Shown one piece after another: positions 1 to 6,146 of a stretch of DNA of 11,521 bases (positions are counted from its first letter, which is position 1; the number at the start of each line of letters is the position of its first letter). The notes under the pieces are model-generated. The model saw nothing but the letters and a program-made list of their open reading frames with translations. It searched no databases and was not told where the DNA came from. The DNA lies in assembly GCA_021823905.1 (NCBI GenBank), contig JAKALX010000080.1, positions 1 through 11,521 on the forward strand. Reading direction: 5' to 3'. Position numbers and translations under genes: made by a program. This stretch comes from Chloroflexota bacterium. GTDB taxonomy: Bacteria > Chloroflexota > Dehalococcoidia > Tepidiformales > Tepidiformaceae.

Positions 1-109
1 TCGATCGTAAACAGGCAGACAAGGCCGCCGACCCGGCGTGGCGCATAAGCTGTCTCTGGTGGTAATACTACAAATAGTCGTAGTCGCCAATGGGAGGCGG
101 CTCGGCGAA

Positions 110-601
110 ATGTGGAGGATGGATTTGAAAGCACGAGTTGAGCTCGCAATTGGACTGGCCGTCGTGGCGCTCGGGACGCTGTTGCTCGTCTCGGCCTGCG
201 GCAGCGACGACGGCCACGGACACGCCGGAACAGGGACGATGACGAGCAACGGCCCGGCAGGCTCGATTCAGGTCAAGCTGGTGAACTGGGCCGTCGAACC
301 GACGGCGACCTCGGCCAAGGCGGGGACGGTCACCTTCCACGTCGTCCACGACATGCAGCACATGCACACGACGAACGAGGGCGGCAACGTCCACGACCTG
401 CAGGTCGCGCGGAAGAACGCCGACGGCATCTTCGAGATCGTCGGACAGGTCCAGGGCCTCAAGATGGGCGACACTCGCGACCTCACCCTGGATCTCGCCC
501 CGGGCGACTACGAGCTTCAATGCAATGCGACCGAGGAAGTGAACGGCCAGGTCGTCGCGCATTATGTAAAGGGCATGCACACACCGTTCAAGGTGCTCTA
601 G
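110..601 (+). CDS. Cupredoxin-fold lipoprotein with enlarged type 1 copper loop
   Basis: Probable membrane-anchored copper protein acting outside the cytoplasm, as an electron carrier or copper binder. Counting from the ATG at 110 the protein is 163 residues. A hydrophobic signal segment ends in the lipobox VSAC (Cys30), followed by a polar, His-containing linker (GSDDGHGHAG). The cupredoxin domain runs from about residue 52 to the end. Likely copper ligands are His95 (NVHDLQV), Cys138 (YELQCN), His151 (AHY) and Met156 (KGMHTPF). Familiar relatives have C-x4-H-x4-M; here it is C-x12-H-x4-M. Residues 77-88 add a His/Met-rich stretch (HVVHDMQHMHTT) before the first ligand. The start at 110 has GGAGG twelve bases upstream. 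ATG at 119 also leaves a complete signal peptide, but its GGAGG touches the start codon. ATG at 38 would put a second hydrophobic stretch in front and is unlikely. A second cupredoxin follows. Fold and lipoprotein calls are firm; the exact partner is unknown. Confidence 0.85.
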   Translation: MWRMDLKARVELAIGLAVVALGTLLLVSACGSDDGHGHAGTGTMTSNGPAGSIQVKLVNWAVEPTATSAKAGTVTFHVVHDMQHMHTTNEGGNVHDLQVARKNADGIFEIVGQVQGLKMGDTRDLTLDLAPGDYELQCNATEEVNGQVVAHYVKGMHTPFKVL

Positions 602-742
602 CGCTGCTCCGGATCGCCACCCCTGGGATGCCTGGCCAGGTTCGGCGCTTCATCGTTCGATGCCGGGGCCGTCACCAAGTCTGTGATCGTTCCGCAAACT
701 GCCGGCGGTGTCGTCGCCGCACCGGTTGGGTCTGCCTCACTG

Positions 743-761
743 TTACGAGGCAATGTCGTAA
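743..761. promoter_or_regulatory. Inverted repeat upstream of second cupredoxin
   Basis: TTACGA (743-748) and TCGTAA (756-761) form a perfect 6-bp inverted repeat with a 7-base spacer. A 10-bp palindrome, CGTAATTACG (757-766), overlaps it. Both end just before the ribosome binding site AGGAGA (769-774). The stretch is AT-richer than its surroundings and could be an operator or the base of a 5'-UTR hairpin. No convincing -35/-10 pair is visible, so the role is inferred from symmetry and position only. Confidence 0.35.
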
Positions 762-782
762 TTACGTCAGGAGAATATCTCA

Positions 783-1208
783 ATGAGTCTTCGCAATCGG
801 ATCACTCGCATTACCCTCGCCGCCGCAGCCGCCGGACTGGTGGCCGTGGCGGCAGCCTGCGGGGGCGGCACGGCGTCAAACCCAACGCCACGCTCACAGG
901 TACAGACGAAGGCAGGCGCCGCCACGCAGTCCGCCACGACCGGCGCCTCCGCCCACACTGACCATGTCGCCGAAATCGACCAGCAGAACCTCGCGTTCAT
1001 GCCATCCCGGGTGGCCATCAAGGTTGGCGAGACCGTCCTCATCAAGAACAGCGAGAGCGCCATCCACACCGCCAACATCAACGGCAAGAACATCACCGGC
1101 AACATGAAGAAGGGTGCCAGCACCGCCTGGACCGCCAGCGCAGCCGGCGAATACAAGGTCAGTTGCGATTACCACCCGCAGATGAGCGCCACGATAACCG
1201 TCTCGTAG
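783..1208 (+). CDS. Plastocyanin/amicyanin-like cupredoxin lipoprotein
   Basis: Small blue-copper protein of 141 residues, probably tethered to the outer face of the membrane and shuttling electrons. A basic N-terminus (MSLRNRITR), an alanine-rich hydrophobic core and a lipobox-like AAAC (Cys26) indicate a lipoprotein. A Thr/Ala/Gln-rich linker spans residues 30-60. The cupredoxin domain covers about 62-141 and contains FMPSRVAIKVGETV, typical of strands leading to the first ligand. Copper ligands are His95 (AIHTANI), then Cys128, His131 and Met134 in CDYHPQM, the compact C-x2-H-x2-M arrangement of amicyanin. ATG at 783 is preceded by AGGAGA with an 8-base spacer. The gene follows the first cupredoxin by 181 bp on the same strand. 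The two proteins share the fold but hardly any sequence, so they are not a recent duplication. The redox partner cannot be told from this window. Confidence 0.9.
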   Translation: MSLRNRITRITLAAAAAGLVAVAAACGGGTASNPTPRSQVQTKAGAATQSATTGASAHTDHVAEIDQQNLAFMPSRVAIKVGETVLIKNSESAIHTANINGKNITGNMKKGASTAWTASAAGEYKVSCDYHPQMSATITVS

Positions 1209-1247
1209 TTTCGCGGCCGCGGCGACCCCGTCGTGCATTTGCCTGCA

Positions 1248-1268
1248 GCGCCTCCTCCGCGAAGGCGC
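1248..1268 (+). terminator. Possible hairpin after second cupredoxin
   Basis: GCGCCT (1248-1253) pairs with AGGCGC (1263-1268) across a 9-base loop, about 40 bases after the stop of the second cupredoxin. It is GC-rich and perfect, but no T-tract follows (CTTGTGG). It could be a weak or Rho-assisted terminator, or chance in GC-rich DNA. Confidence 0.22.
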
Positions 1269-1360
1269 CTTGTGGCGTGGCTGCAATGGAACCCCATACA
1301 CGTCTGACGCGGAAGCCAGTGTGAATTTCCGACGCTCCTGGTATGCGCCGCTCCTCGCTC

Positions 1361-1489
1361 GCTGCTCACTCAATCACAGAAACCGTGCACAACCGCAAAC
1401 GCCTCCACTCCGCCCTCGGCTACCGGAGCCCCTCCACCTACGAGGCCTGTATGCTCAACCAGACCAAGACGGCTCCCGCCGCTAGCCAA
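1361..1489 (+). pseudogene. IS3-family transposase (OrfB) C-terminal remnant
   Basis: In the frame of an ATG at 1343, nucleotides 1388-1444 encode HNRKRLHSALGYRSPSTYE. This matches the very conserved end of IS3-family OrfB integrases, where YNRRRLHSALGYxSP closes the rve-type catalytic domain. Nothing upstream encodes the DDE residues, and an in-frame stop sits at 1322-1324. Recognisable similarity starts only around 1361, so this is a truncated, dead copy of at most some 40 codons. The frame then reads on without a stop to 1561. The 152 bases between the second cupredoxin and this remnant (1209-1360) hold only the possible hairpin and a 10-bp palindrome at 1262-1271. The remnant indicates past insertion and deletion between the cupredoxin pair and the secreted-protein gene. 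Confidence 0.75.
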
Positions 1490-1490
1490 C

Positions 1491-1516
1491 CTGTCCGTCG
1501 AACCGGGGCAACCGCA
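1491..1516 (+). mobile_element. Possible right terminal repeat of the IS3 remnant
   Basis: About 50 bases after the last recognisable transposase codon, CTGTCCGTCGAACCGGGGCA resembles the right ends of many IS3-family elements, which carry TGTCC...AACCGGG..CA-type inverted repeats. No left-end partner remains in the window and no target duplication can be defined, so the boundary is approximate. Confidence 0.4.
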
Positions 1517-1544
1517 ATTACTGCCTCTTGGATGCTGCCCTCGT

Positions 1545-1590
1545 ATGACATGGGTCATTGACGACCTACTTAGAGTGATGCGCGGTCATT
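1545..1590. repeat. Short inverted and direct repeats before secreted-protein gene
   Basis: ATGAC (1545-1549) and GTCAT (1554-1558) form an inverted repeat with a 4-base spacer. GGTCATT occurs at 1553-1559 and again at 1584-1590. A TAGAGT hexamer (1571-1576) could be a -10, but I find no acceptably spaced -35. The promoter of the secreted-protein gene probably lies in 1517-1605; these repeats are its only visible structure. Confidence 0.3.
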
Positions 1591-1609
1591 CCCGCAAAGG
1601 GGCCGTCAC

Positions 1610-3373
1610 TTGCGCTCTGGCTCTACAAGGCTGTTCCACAATCTTCTGCTGGTCGTCGCAGTTCTGATCATCCTTCCGGCATTGATAGATCTCTCGGCGT
1701 CCGCGGTGACCGCGGACCCGGAAATTCGTCACCGAGCAGTCATCCCCGGGCTCAGTGCTGACACTGTACCGCCAACAAGCTCGCCCGATCTTCCAACCGA
1801 CGGCGGGATTCCGCCTTTCGACCCGAGTCTGCTGAATCCCGGGAACCCTGATGCCATCTCGGCCGCCGCGGCAGCAGCCGAAGAATCGCTCCAGTCGCAG
1901 TTGCTCGGACCGAACTCGTCGCAAACAGCCTCCCTGCTTCACGATTTGGATGCCGCCGCCGCAAGTGCGGCGGACAGAGCAATTGCCGAGACTAGGACTC
2001 CCGCTCCAGTACGCGCCTCGGCCAACGGGCTTGAGCAAGATCGTTCCGCACTGATGGGAACGCTCGTGGGTTCCGCCGCAACCCTAGCCTTGAGCGTCGA
2101 CTTGTTCAATTCGCTGCGGCCGCAGGCCGATGGTTCCTTGCCGCCCTTCAACGAGACCAGTCAAGACAAGGGAGTTCGGGTTGACATTGCGATGCAGCCC
2201 AAGCTCTCAGGCGCTGTGCTCGACTCGAGCGTCAGCCTGACGGTGAGCGGTGCGAGGGAGGGTACATCGGGGAGCGATCGGACGAGCGGCAGGCTCAAAG
2301 TCAACTTCTGCCCGGATCCAGATGGACAGGTCAACCTCGAGCTCTGGCTCGACGGGGACACCCGAATTAGCGGACCCGGAATACGACTGGGGTCCGAGTT
2401 CAAATTTCACTCCGTGGTGACCGGCCAGGTCGATGACGAAGCGAAATTGGCAAGGGTCGACATTGACAACAACTCCGAGTTCGGATCGCAGCCTTCCACC
2501 GGCCGCAATAAGTGGATGGAATGGGAGACGCATCATACCTGGTGGCCCGGAGAGTCGAACAAGGTCGAATTTCGGGGTGGAAGGGTAGGCCGGTCGCAGA
2601 TCGTCTCCGGAACCCAGGCCGAGGGCTACCTCTGGATAAAGGACGTTAGCCGTTTCGAGACAACAATGACCTTCTTCATCGAACAGATGGCACTCTCCGC
2701 TTCGGAAAAACTCTGGCAGGACGGCAGGTGCGTGGAGATCCTGGCTCCCACACCCAACAACGTCGGCCCGGATTCCACCACTCCATTTGAGGCGCGCCTG
2801 CGCCATAAGATCGAGGACGTCGAGCTGCACTACGGCATCCTGGCACGCCTTCGCGGTGAGCAGTCCGTGGCGCCGGAAGGCGTCAAAGTACCGGCCCCCG
2901 CAACCTTCACCTACACTGCTCCCTCGCACGGCCCGAGTGATGCGACGGTGGCTCTCGAGTCTCGCTCGAAACGTGGTGTTGCGAAGCTCGACGTCGTCTT
3001 CAACGTGGGGAACCAGGCGTACGCCGTCGATGGCCCGTTTGGTGACGAGGGGCACCTATCGGGCAGGATCTGCGGATTGTCTTACCCGTTCACCCTTTCG
3101 AGCAGCGGCTTTGACGGCACGTTCTACTTCGACCTCCCTGCGAACGGCCGCGGGACGTGGACCTACGAGGGAACCTGGGGCGGCGGAATCAGCTCGACCG
3201 GCTCGGGAAAGTACCACATTGTTTCGGCTCTTAAACCGGGTTCGGATGTTCTCAGTTTCCAGCTCGTCATCGAGGCGGGAGCTGCCTTCAATCAGCGAGC
3301 CCCTAAGTTCAGCTGGTCGAACACGCTCTCCAGTGATCAGGTCTACGACTTAGTTCCCATCGGCCACTGCTAG
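1610..3373 (+). CDS. Secreted beta-rich protein of unknown function (587 aa)
   Basis: I do not recognise the family. The start is TTG at 1610, with AAAGGGG (1596-1602) 7 bases upstream; no ATG or GTG lies between it and the in-frame stop at 1571. Residues 8-28 form a hydrophobic signal segment with likely cleavage near ASA or VTA (32-35). Residues 36-180 are low-complexity, rich in Pro, Ser and Ala, with an Ala-rich helical part around 80-120. From about 185 the sequence alternates like beta-strands. It has four cysteines (234, 374, 488 and the terminal 587), enough for two disulfides. Residues about 370-470 (WQDGRCVEI ... FTYTAP ... ARNVV-like LESRSKRGVAKLDVVF) look like an Ig-like module. 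The last ~110 residues form a Gly/Trp/Tyr-rich beta domain. No catalytic motif, lipobox, sorting signal or second membrane helix is visible. Third-position GC is lower than in the housekeeping genes to the right, and an IS scar lies just upstream, which would fit acquisition. Probably a cell-surface or extracellular protein. Confidence 0.8.
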   Translation: MRSGSTRLFHNLLLVVAVLIILPALIDLSASAVTADPEIRHRAVIPGLSADTVPPTSSPDLPTDGGIPPFDPSLLNPGNPDAISAAAAAAEESLQSQLLGPNSSQTASLLHDLDAAAASAADRAIAETRTPAPVRASANGLEQDRSALMGTLVGSAATLALSVDLFNSLRPQADGSLPPFNETSQDKGVRVDIAMQPKLSGAVLDSSVSLTVSGAREGTSGSDRTSGRLKVNFCPDPDGQVNLELWLDGDTRISGPGIRLGSEFKFHSVVTGQVDDEAKLARVDIDNNSEFGSQPSTGRNKWMEWETHHTWWPGESNKVEFRGGRVGRSQIVSGTQAEGYLWIKDVSRFETTMTFFIEQMALSASEKLWQDGRCVEILAPTPNNVGPDSTTPFEARLRHKIEDVELHYGILARLRGEQSVAPEGVKVPAPATFTYTAPSHGPSDATVALESRSKRGVAKLDVVFNVGNQAYAVDGPFGDEGHLSGRICGLSYPFTLSSSGFDGTFYFDLPANGRGTWTYEGTWGGGISSTGSGKYHIVSALKPGSDVLSFQLVIEAGAAFNQRAPKFSWSNTLSSDQVYDLVPIGHC

Positions 3374-3435
3374 TAGGCGGAGTGCGGTGAAGCAGCGGAG
3401 CGCCAGGGGGGCGGTTCGCGCGTGGCCGCTCGAGA

Positions 3436-3523
3436 CTGGTGGGCTTCGTCGATCGACCCTGGTGGGTGCCAGGCGGCCATCACTTGGCGAGCGAGGCGAC
3501 TTTGTGCACGCAGGGCGGCCATC
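3436..3523. repeat. Cluster of short repeats and a palindrome between convergent genes
   Basis: The 158 bases between the secreted-protein gene and the tRNA contain CTGGTGGG twice (3436-3443, 3459-3466) flanking the perfect palindrome GTCGATCGAC (3448-3457). They also contain a 5-bp hairpin CCTGG/CCAGG (3458-3473) and GGCGGCCATC twice (3472-3481, 3514-3523). TGGCCGC (3423-3429) can pair with GCGGCCA (3473-3479). No T-tract is present, so this is not a standard terminator, although it sits where two convergent transcripts would have to end. Confidence 0.35.
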
Positions 3524-3531
3524 TAGAGTCT

Positions 3532-3608
3532 TGGTCGGGGCGCCGCGATTTGAACGCGGGACCTCTTGACCCCCAGTCAAGTGCGCTGCCAGGCTGCGCT
3601 ACGCCCCG
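3532..3608 (-). tRNA. tRNA-Pro (anticodon GGG)
   Basis: The reverse complement folds as a complete 77-base cloverleaf with an encoded CCA end. The acceptor arms are CGGGGCG (from 3608) and CGCCCCG (ending 3536), followed by discriminator A (3535) and CCA (3534-3532). The D arm has GCGC...GCGC around AGCCTGGCA. The anticodon stem CTTGA/TCAAG encloses the loop CTGGGGG, giving anticodon GGG, which reads proline CCC/CCU. The T arm is CCGCG-TTCAAAT-CGCGG. It lies 76 bases after the exonuclease III stop with its own promoter, and its 3' end faces the accessory-looking left part of the window. tRNA 3' ends are common integration sites, but no duplicated 3' segment is seen. Confidence 0.97.
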
Positions 3609-3642
3609 ACCTGAGCCTGCCTCGCTCACGGGCAGCCAACCC

Positions 3643-3671
3643 AATGTACGGATCGCCGCTCCGGCAGTCAA
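3643..3671 (-). promoter_or_regulatory. Sigma70-type promoter of tRNA-Pro
   Basis: On the minus strand, TTGACT (3671-3666) and TACATT (3648-3643) are separated by exactly 17 bases, a near-consensus housekeeping promoter. Initiation would fall near 3635-3637, leaving a 5' leader of under 30 bases for RNase P to remove. The -35 begins 13 bases beyond the stop codon of the upstream exonuclease gene, so the tRNA need not depend on that transcript. Confidence 0.75.
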
Positions 3672-3684
3672 AGCGCGGATCCCG

Positions 3685-4461
3685 TCAGACCTCGAGCTCT
3701 ATCCCCACCGGGCAGTGGTCCGAGCTCATGTACTCGGACTGGATGAACGATCGCTTCACCCGTGGCATGAGCGCTTCGTCGACGAAGACATAGTCGATGC
3801 GCCAGCCGACGTTACGGGCCCGGCGATCCCGCCATGCATCCCAATAGGAGTAGACGTCACGCAGGTCGGGGTGCTGGCGCCGGAACGTGTCGGCGTAGCC
3901 GTGCTCGGCGATCCGGTCGAGCCAGGCGCGCTCCTCGGGGAGGAAACCGGTGCCTTTCAACGCCTCCTGTGGCCGCGCCACATCCATCTCGGTGTGCGCC
4001 ACGTTGAAGTCGCCCATGAAAACGACGTGGCGTCCGGCGGCGACGAGACGATCGACCATGTCGAGAAATGACGCGTAGAAGCGGAGCTTGTAGTCCATCC
4101 GCTCCACGCCACGGCCCGCGTTCGGGAAGTACGAGGTCACCACCGTGAGGTCGCCATAGTCAGCCTGGATGACGCGGCCCTCGACGTCGAAGTCGGGATC
4201 GCCCAGACCGATCCGAACCGCGTCGGGCTTCGGACGAGAAAGAAGCAGGGCGCCGCTGTAGCCCGCGCGTTCCGCGGGGTGCCAGTGACATTCGTAGCCC
4301 AACGCCGTCCAGCAGTCCTCGGCCTGACCGGGCGCCGCCTTCACTTCCTGGAGCCCCACCACGTCCGGCTTGACCTCCATCAGCCAGCGCTGGAACTCAC
4401 CTGATTTCAGGCTGGCGCGCAAGCCGTTGACGTTCCACGAGCAGATCGTGAGTGTGGCCAT
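3685..4461 (-). CDS. xth: Exodeoxyribonuclease III
   Basis: DNA repair enzyme: a Mg-dependent AP endonuclease and 3'-5' exonuclease that cuts at abasic sites and clears blocked 3' ends in base excision repair. The 258-residue protein is close to the 268 of E. coli Xth and covers the whole endonuclease/exonuclease/phosphatase fold. Conserved residues seen are Asn10 (SWNVNG), Glu39 (LQEVK), Tyr111 (SYFPNAG), Asp151 and Asn153 (GDFNVAH), Asp223 (WRIDYVF), and Asp248-His249 (SSDHCPV), the full catalytic set. The ATG at 4461 is chosen because the family N-terminus MATLTICSWNVNG begins there; an upstream extension would add a basic, Ser-rich tail. The stop of the preceding membrane-protein gene is only 4 bases upstream and no clear Shine-Dalgarno is visible, so translational coupling is likely. 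It is the last protein gene of the minus-strand cluster. Confidence 0.97.
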   Translation of the reverse strand: MATLTICSWNVNGLRASLKSGEFQRWLMEVKPDVVGLQEVKAAPGQAEDCWTALGYECHWHPAERAGYSGALLLSRPKPDAVRIGLGDPDFDVEGRVIQADYGDLTVVTSYFPNAGRGVERMDYKLRFYASFLDMVDRLVAAGRHVVFMGDFNVAHTEMDVARPQEALKGTGFLPEERAWLDRIAEHGYADTFRRQHPDLRDVYSYWDAWRDRRARNVGWRIDYVFVDEALMPRVKRSFIQSEYMSSDHCPVGIELEV

Positions 4462-4465
4462 CGAG

Positions 4466-5200
4466 CTAGACGAAGATCCGTGTGAAGACGACCGCCGCCG
4501 TGCCAACCGCCGCAACCAGGAGGTACTCCGCCGTCGTGCTCCATTCGAGGTCGTGGTCGAGCAAGTGGTGCACGAGGCCGGTCGCCAGGTAGAAGCCGAT
4601 GATGAGCAGCGCGCCCGCGAGCAGCCCGTCGAGCGCGAAGAAGTAGAGGACCAGCCGCAGCTCGGCGATCGACACGCCTATCGCCAGGCCAACGAGCAGC
4701 GAGTTCGGCCCCGTGAGGTGCGTCTCGCGCAACAGCTCCAGCGAGAGCGTCATGCTGATCATGCCGGCGAAGAACGCCGCGAGCGGCAGGTCGACGCCGC
4801 GGCTGAAAATCACCGTGTAGAGCGCGAACGCCGCGAGGTACGTCGCGACCGCCAGCATGAGGCGCATCGGCCCGTACATACGCGAGCCGAAGTCGACCGT
4901 CTGGTATTCACCGTACGCAACAATGGCAACCGCGAAGGCGCCGGCAAGCGCCGAACCGGCCCGTGCGTAGCCGCCGAGGGCGTCGTCGATGAAGAGGCCG
5001 GCGCCCATGACGGTCAACGCCGGCAGGAACAGGTACACGACCGAAGCGAGCCAGCTCGGCTCCGTCCAACGCGCGTGCGAGCGCACCATGCCGTCGGTGG
5101 CGAGCGCAGCGAGGGCGGCGGTCAGCCAGATAATCCAGGGTTGCTGCGGCCGCAGATCGAGGTAGGCTCCGAGGCCGATCGCGGCGATCGCGGCGAGCAA
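4466..5200 (-). CDS. Polytopic integral membrane protein, unknown function
   Basis: Some nine hydrophobic helices span almost the whole protein, separated by short loops. There is no signal peptide, transporter motif or catalytic motif. It is reminiscent of small membrane families of unknown function such as DUF5656; that is an impression, not an assignment. Acidic and His residues in helices or loops (GEYQ, SIAELRL, HHLLDHDLEW) are worth noting. The boundaries given use TTG at 5200, the only common start codon after the preceding stop. This start lacks a ribosome binding site and cuts into the first helix. CTG at 5257, in the same frame, has AGGAGAG six bases upstream and gives MATDVRPQPAVAGIVPRVAL before a full helix, so the real protein may have 263 residues. 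The gene follows the amidohydrolase by a few to about 60 bases, and its TAG lies 4 bases before the exonuclease III ATG, so all three probably form one operon. Confidence 0.85.
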   Translation of the reverse strand: MLAAIAAIGLGAYLDLRPQQPWIIWLTAALAALATDGMVRSHARWTEPSWLASVVYLFLPALTVMGAGLFIDDALGGYARAGSALAGAFAVAIVAYGEYQTVDFGSRMYGPMRLMLAVATYLAAFALYTVIFSRGVDLPLAAFFAGMISMTLSLELLRETHLTGPNSLLVGLAIGVSIAELRLVLYFFALDGLLAGALLIIGFYLATGLVHHLLDHDLEWSTTAEYLLVAAVGTAAVVFTRIFV

Positions 5201-5260
5201 GGCAACCCGCGGGACGATGCCTGCAACCGCCGGTTGGGGACGAACGTCTGTGGCCAGCGC

Positions 5261-6142
5261 CTACTCTCCTGCCAGCGTCGGCTCTTCGAGCCCGTAGATC
5301 TCCGCCGCGTTGCGCCACCAGAGCCGCTCGCGTTCGTCCTCGCTCAGGCCCAGGAGGTCGAACATCGCCTCGAAGCGGTCGACGTGCGCCCGGATTTCGT
5401 CCATGCCGCAGTCGCTGCCGAAGACGAGCTTTTCGATGCCGATCTCCGTGCCGATGAGCTTCCGCTCCAGCGCGTGGCGCTCGATGGTTTCGCCGCCGCT
5501 CATGTCGAAGTAGACGTTGTGCCGCCAGCGGGCGACCGAGGCGGCGAAATCGTAGTTGCCCTGGTTCCCCAGGTGCGCGCCGATGATGCGGAGCCGGGGA
5601 AAGCGGTTGGCGATCGTGTCCAGATGAAGCGGGCTCATGCGGCTCGCCGACACGTTCCGAGGCCCCACCCGGTCGGTCATCGCCAGCATCCGCTGGTACG
5701 CCTGCGCGGCAGCGGCATCGCGCCGTGGATGTGTGATCGAATAATCCAGCCCCCCGCCGATCACGCCCATGTGGAAGAGGATCGGCATCGCCAGGTCCTG
5801 GGCCTTCGCGTAGGCGCCCAGGTAGTCCGGGCAGTCGTAATCACGGGCAACGCCGATGAGTTTCAGCCCGCGATAACCCATGCCGTAAAGCTGCTCGACG
5901 CCGTCTCCGTCAACTACTTCCGGATCGATGACCGCCACGGGGATGAACAGATCGCGGTAGTTCTGGAGAACCTCCATCCCGCGCTCGTACGACGGCCCGA
6001 AGCGTCCGCCCGTGAGCATGCAGGCCTTTGTTATCCCCGCCGCGGCGGCGACCTGCGCCAGCCGGTCAACCATCGGCGCCGCGTCTTCCTCGGGGTGCTC
6101 CCAGTTTCGCGGGTAGTGAATATGGACGTCGAAAATCTTCAT
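5261..6142 (-). CDS. Amidohydrolase-family metal-dependent hydrolase (Amidohydro_2)
   Basis: Cytoplasmic TIM-barrel enzyme of the amidohydrolase superfamily, 293 residues. The Amidohydro_2 branch includes decarboxylases acting on aromatic or related acids and lactone hydrolases, so hydrolysis cannot be assumed and the substrate is unknown. Metal-site motifs are in the usual order: Asp5-x-His7-x-His9 at the end of strand 1 (FDVHIHYP), His124 (LFHMG), His190 (GAHLGNQG) and Asp244 (FGSDCG). Length and C-terminus (NAAEIYGL, the usual last helix) are normal, so the gene looks intact. The start at 6142 puts the DVHIH motif at residue 5, as expected. It is first in the minus-strand cluster and divergent from the MFS gene. 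A TACACT hexamer at 6183-6178 may be its -10, giving a leader of about 30 bases that holds the palindrome described separately. Confidence 0.92.
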   Translation of the reverse strand: MKIFDVHIHYPRNWEHPEEDAAPMVDRLAQVAAAAGITKACMLTGGRFGPSYERGMEVLQNYRDLFIPVAVIDPEVVDGDGVEQLYGMGYRGLKLIGVARDYDCPDYLGAYAKAQDLAMPILFHMGVIGGGLDYSITHPRRDAAAAQAYQRMLAMTDRVGPRNVSASRMSPLHLDTIANRFPRLRIIGAHLGNQGNYDFAASVARWRHNVYFDMSGGETIERHALERKLIGTEIGIEKLVFGSDCGMDEIRAHVDRFEAMFDLLGLSEDERERLWWRNAAEIYGLEEPTLAGE

Positions 6143-6146
6143 GAAA

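Noticed and set aside
38..109. N-terminal extension of the first cupredoxin starting at ATG 38
   Set aside because: It would add a second hydrophobic stretch ahead of a complete lipoprotein signal peptide and has no ribosome binding site; this AT-richer part is more likely promoter DNA.
3439..4071. Plus-strand open frame of 210 codons across the tRNA
   Set aside because: It runs through the tRNA gene and the 3' end of the exonuclease III gene on the opposite strand; its translation has no motif.
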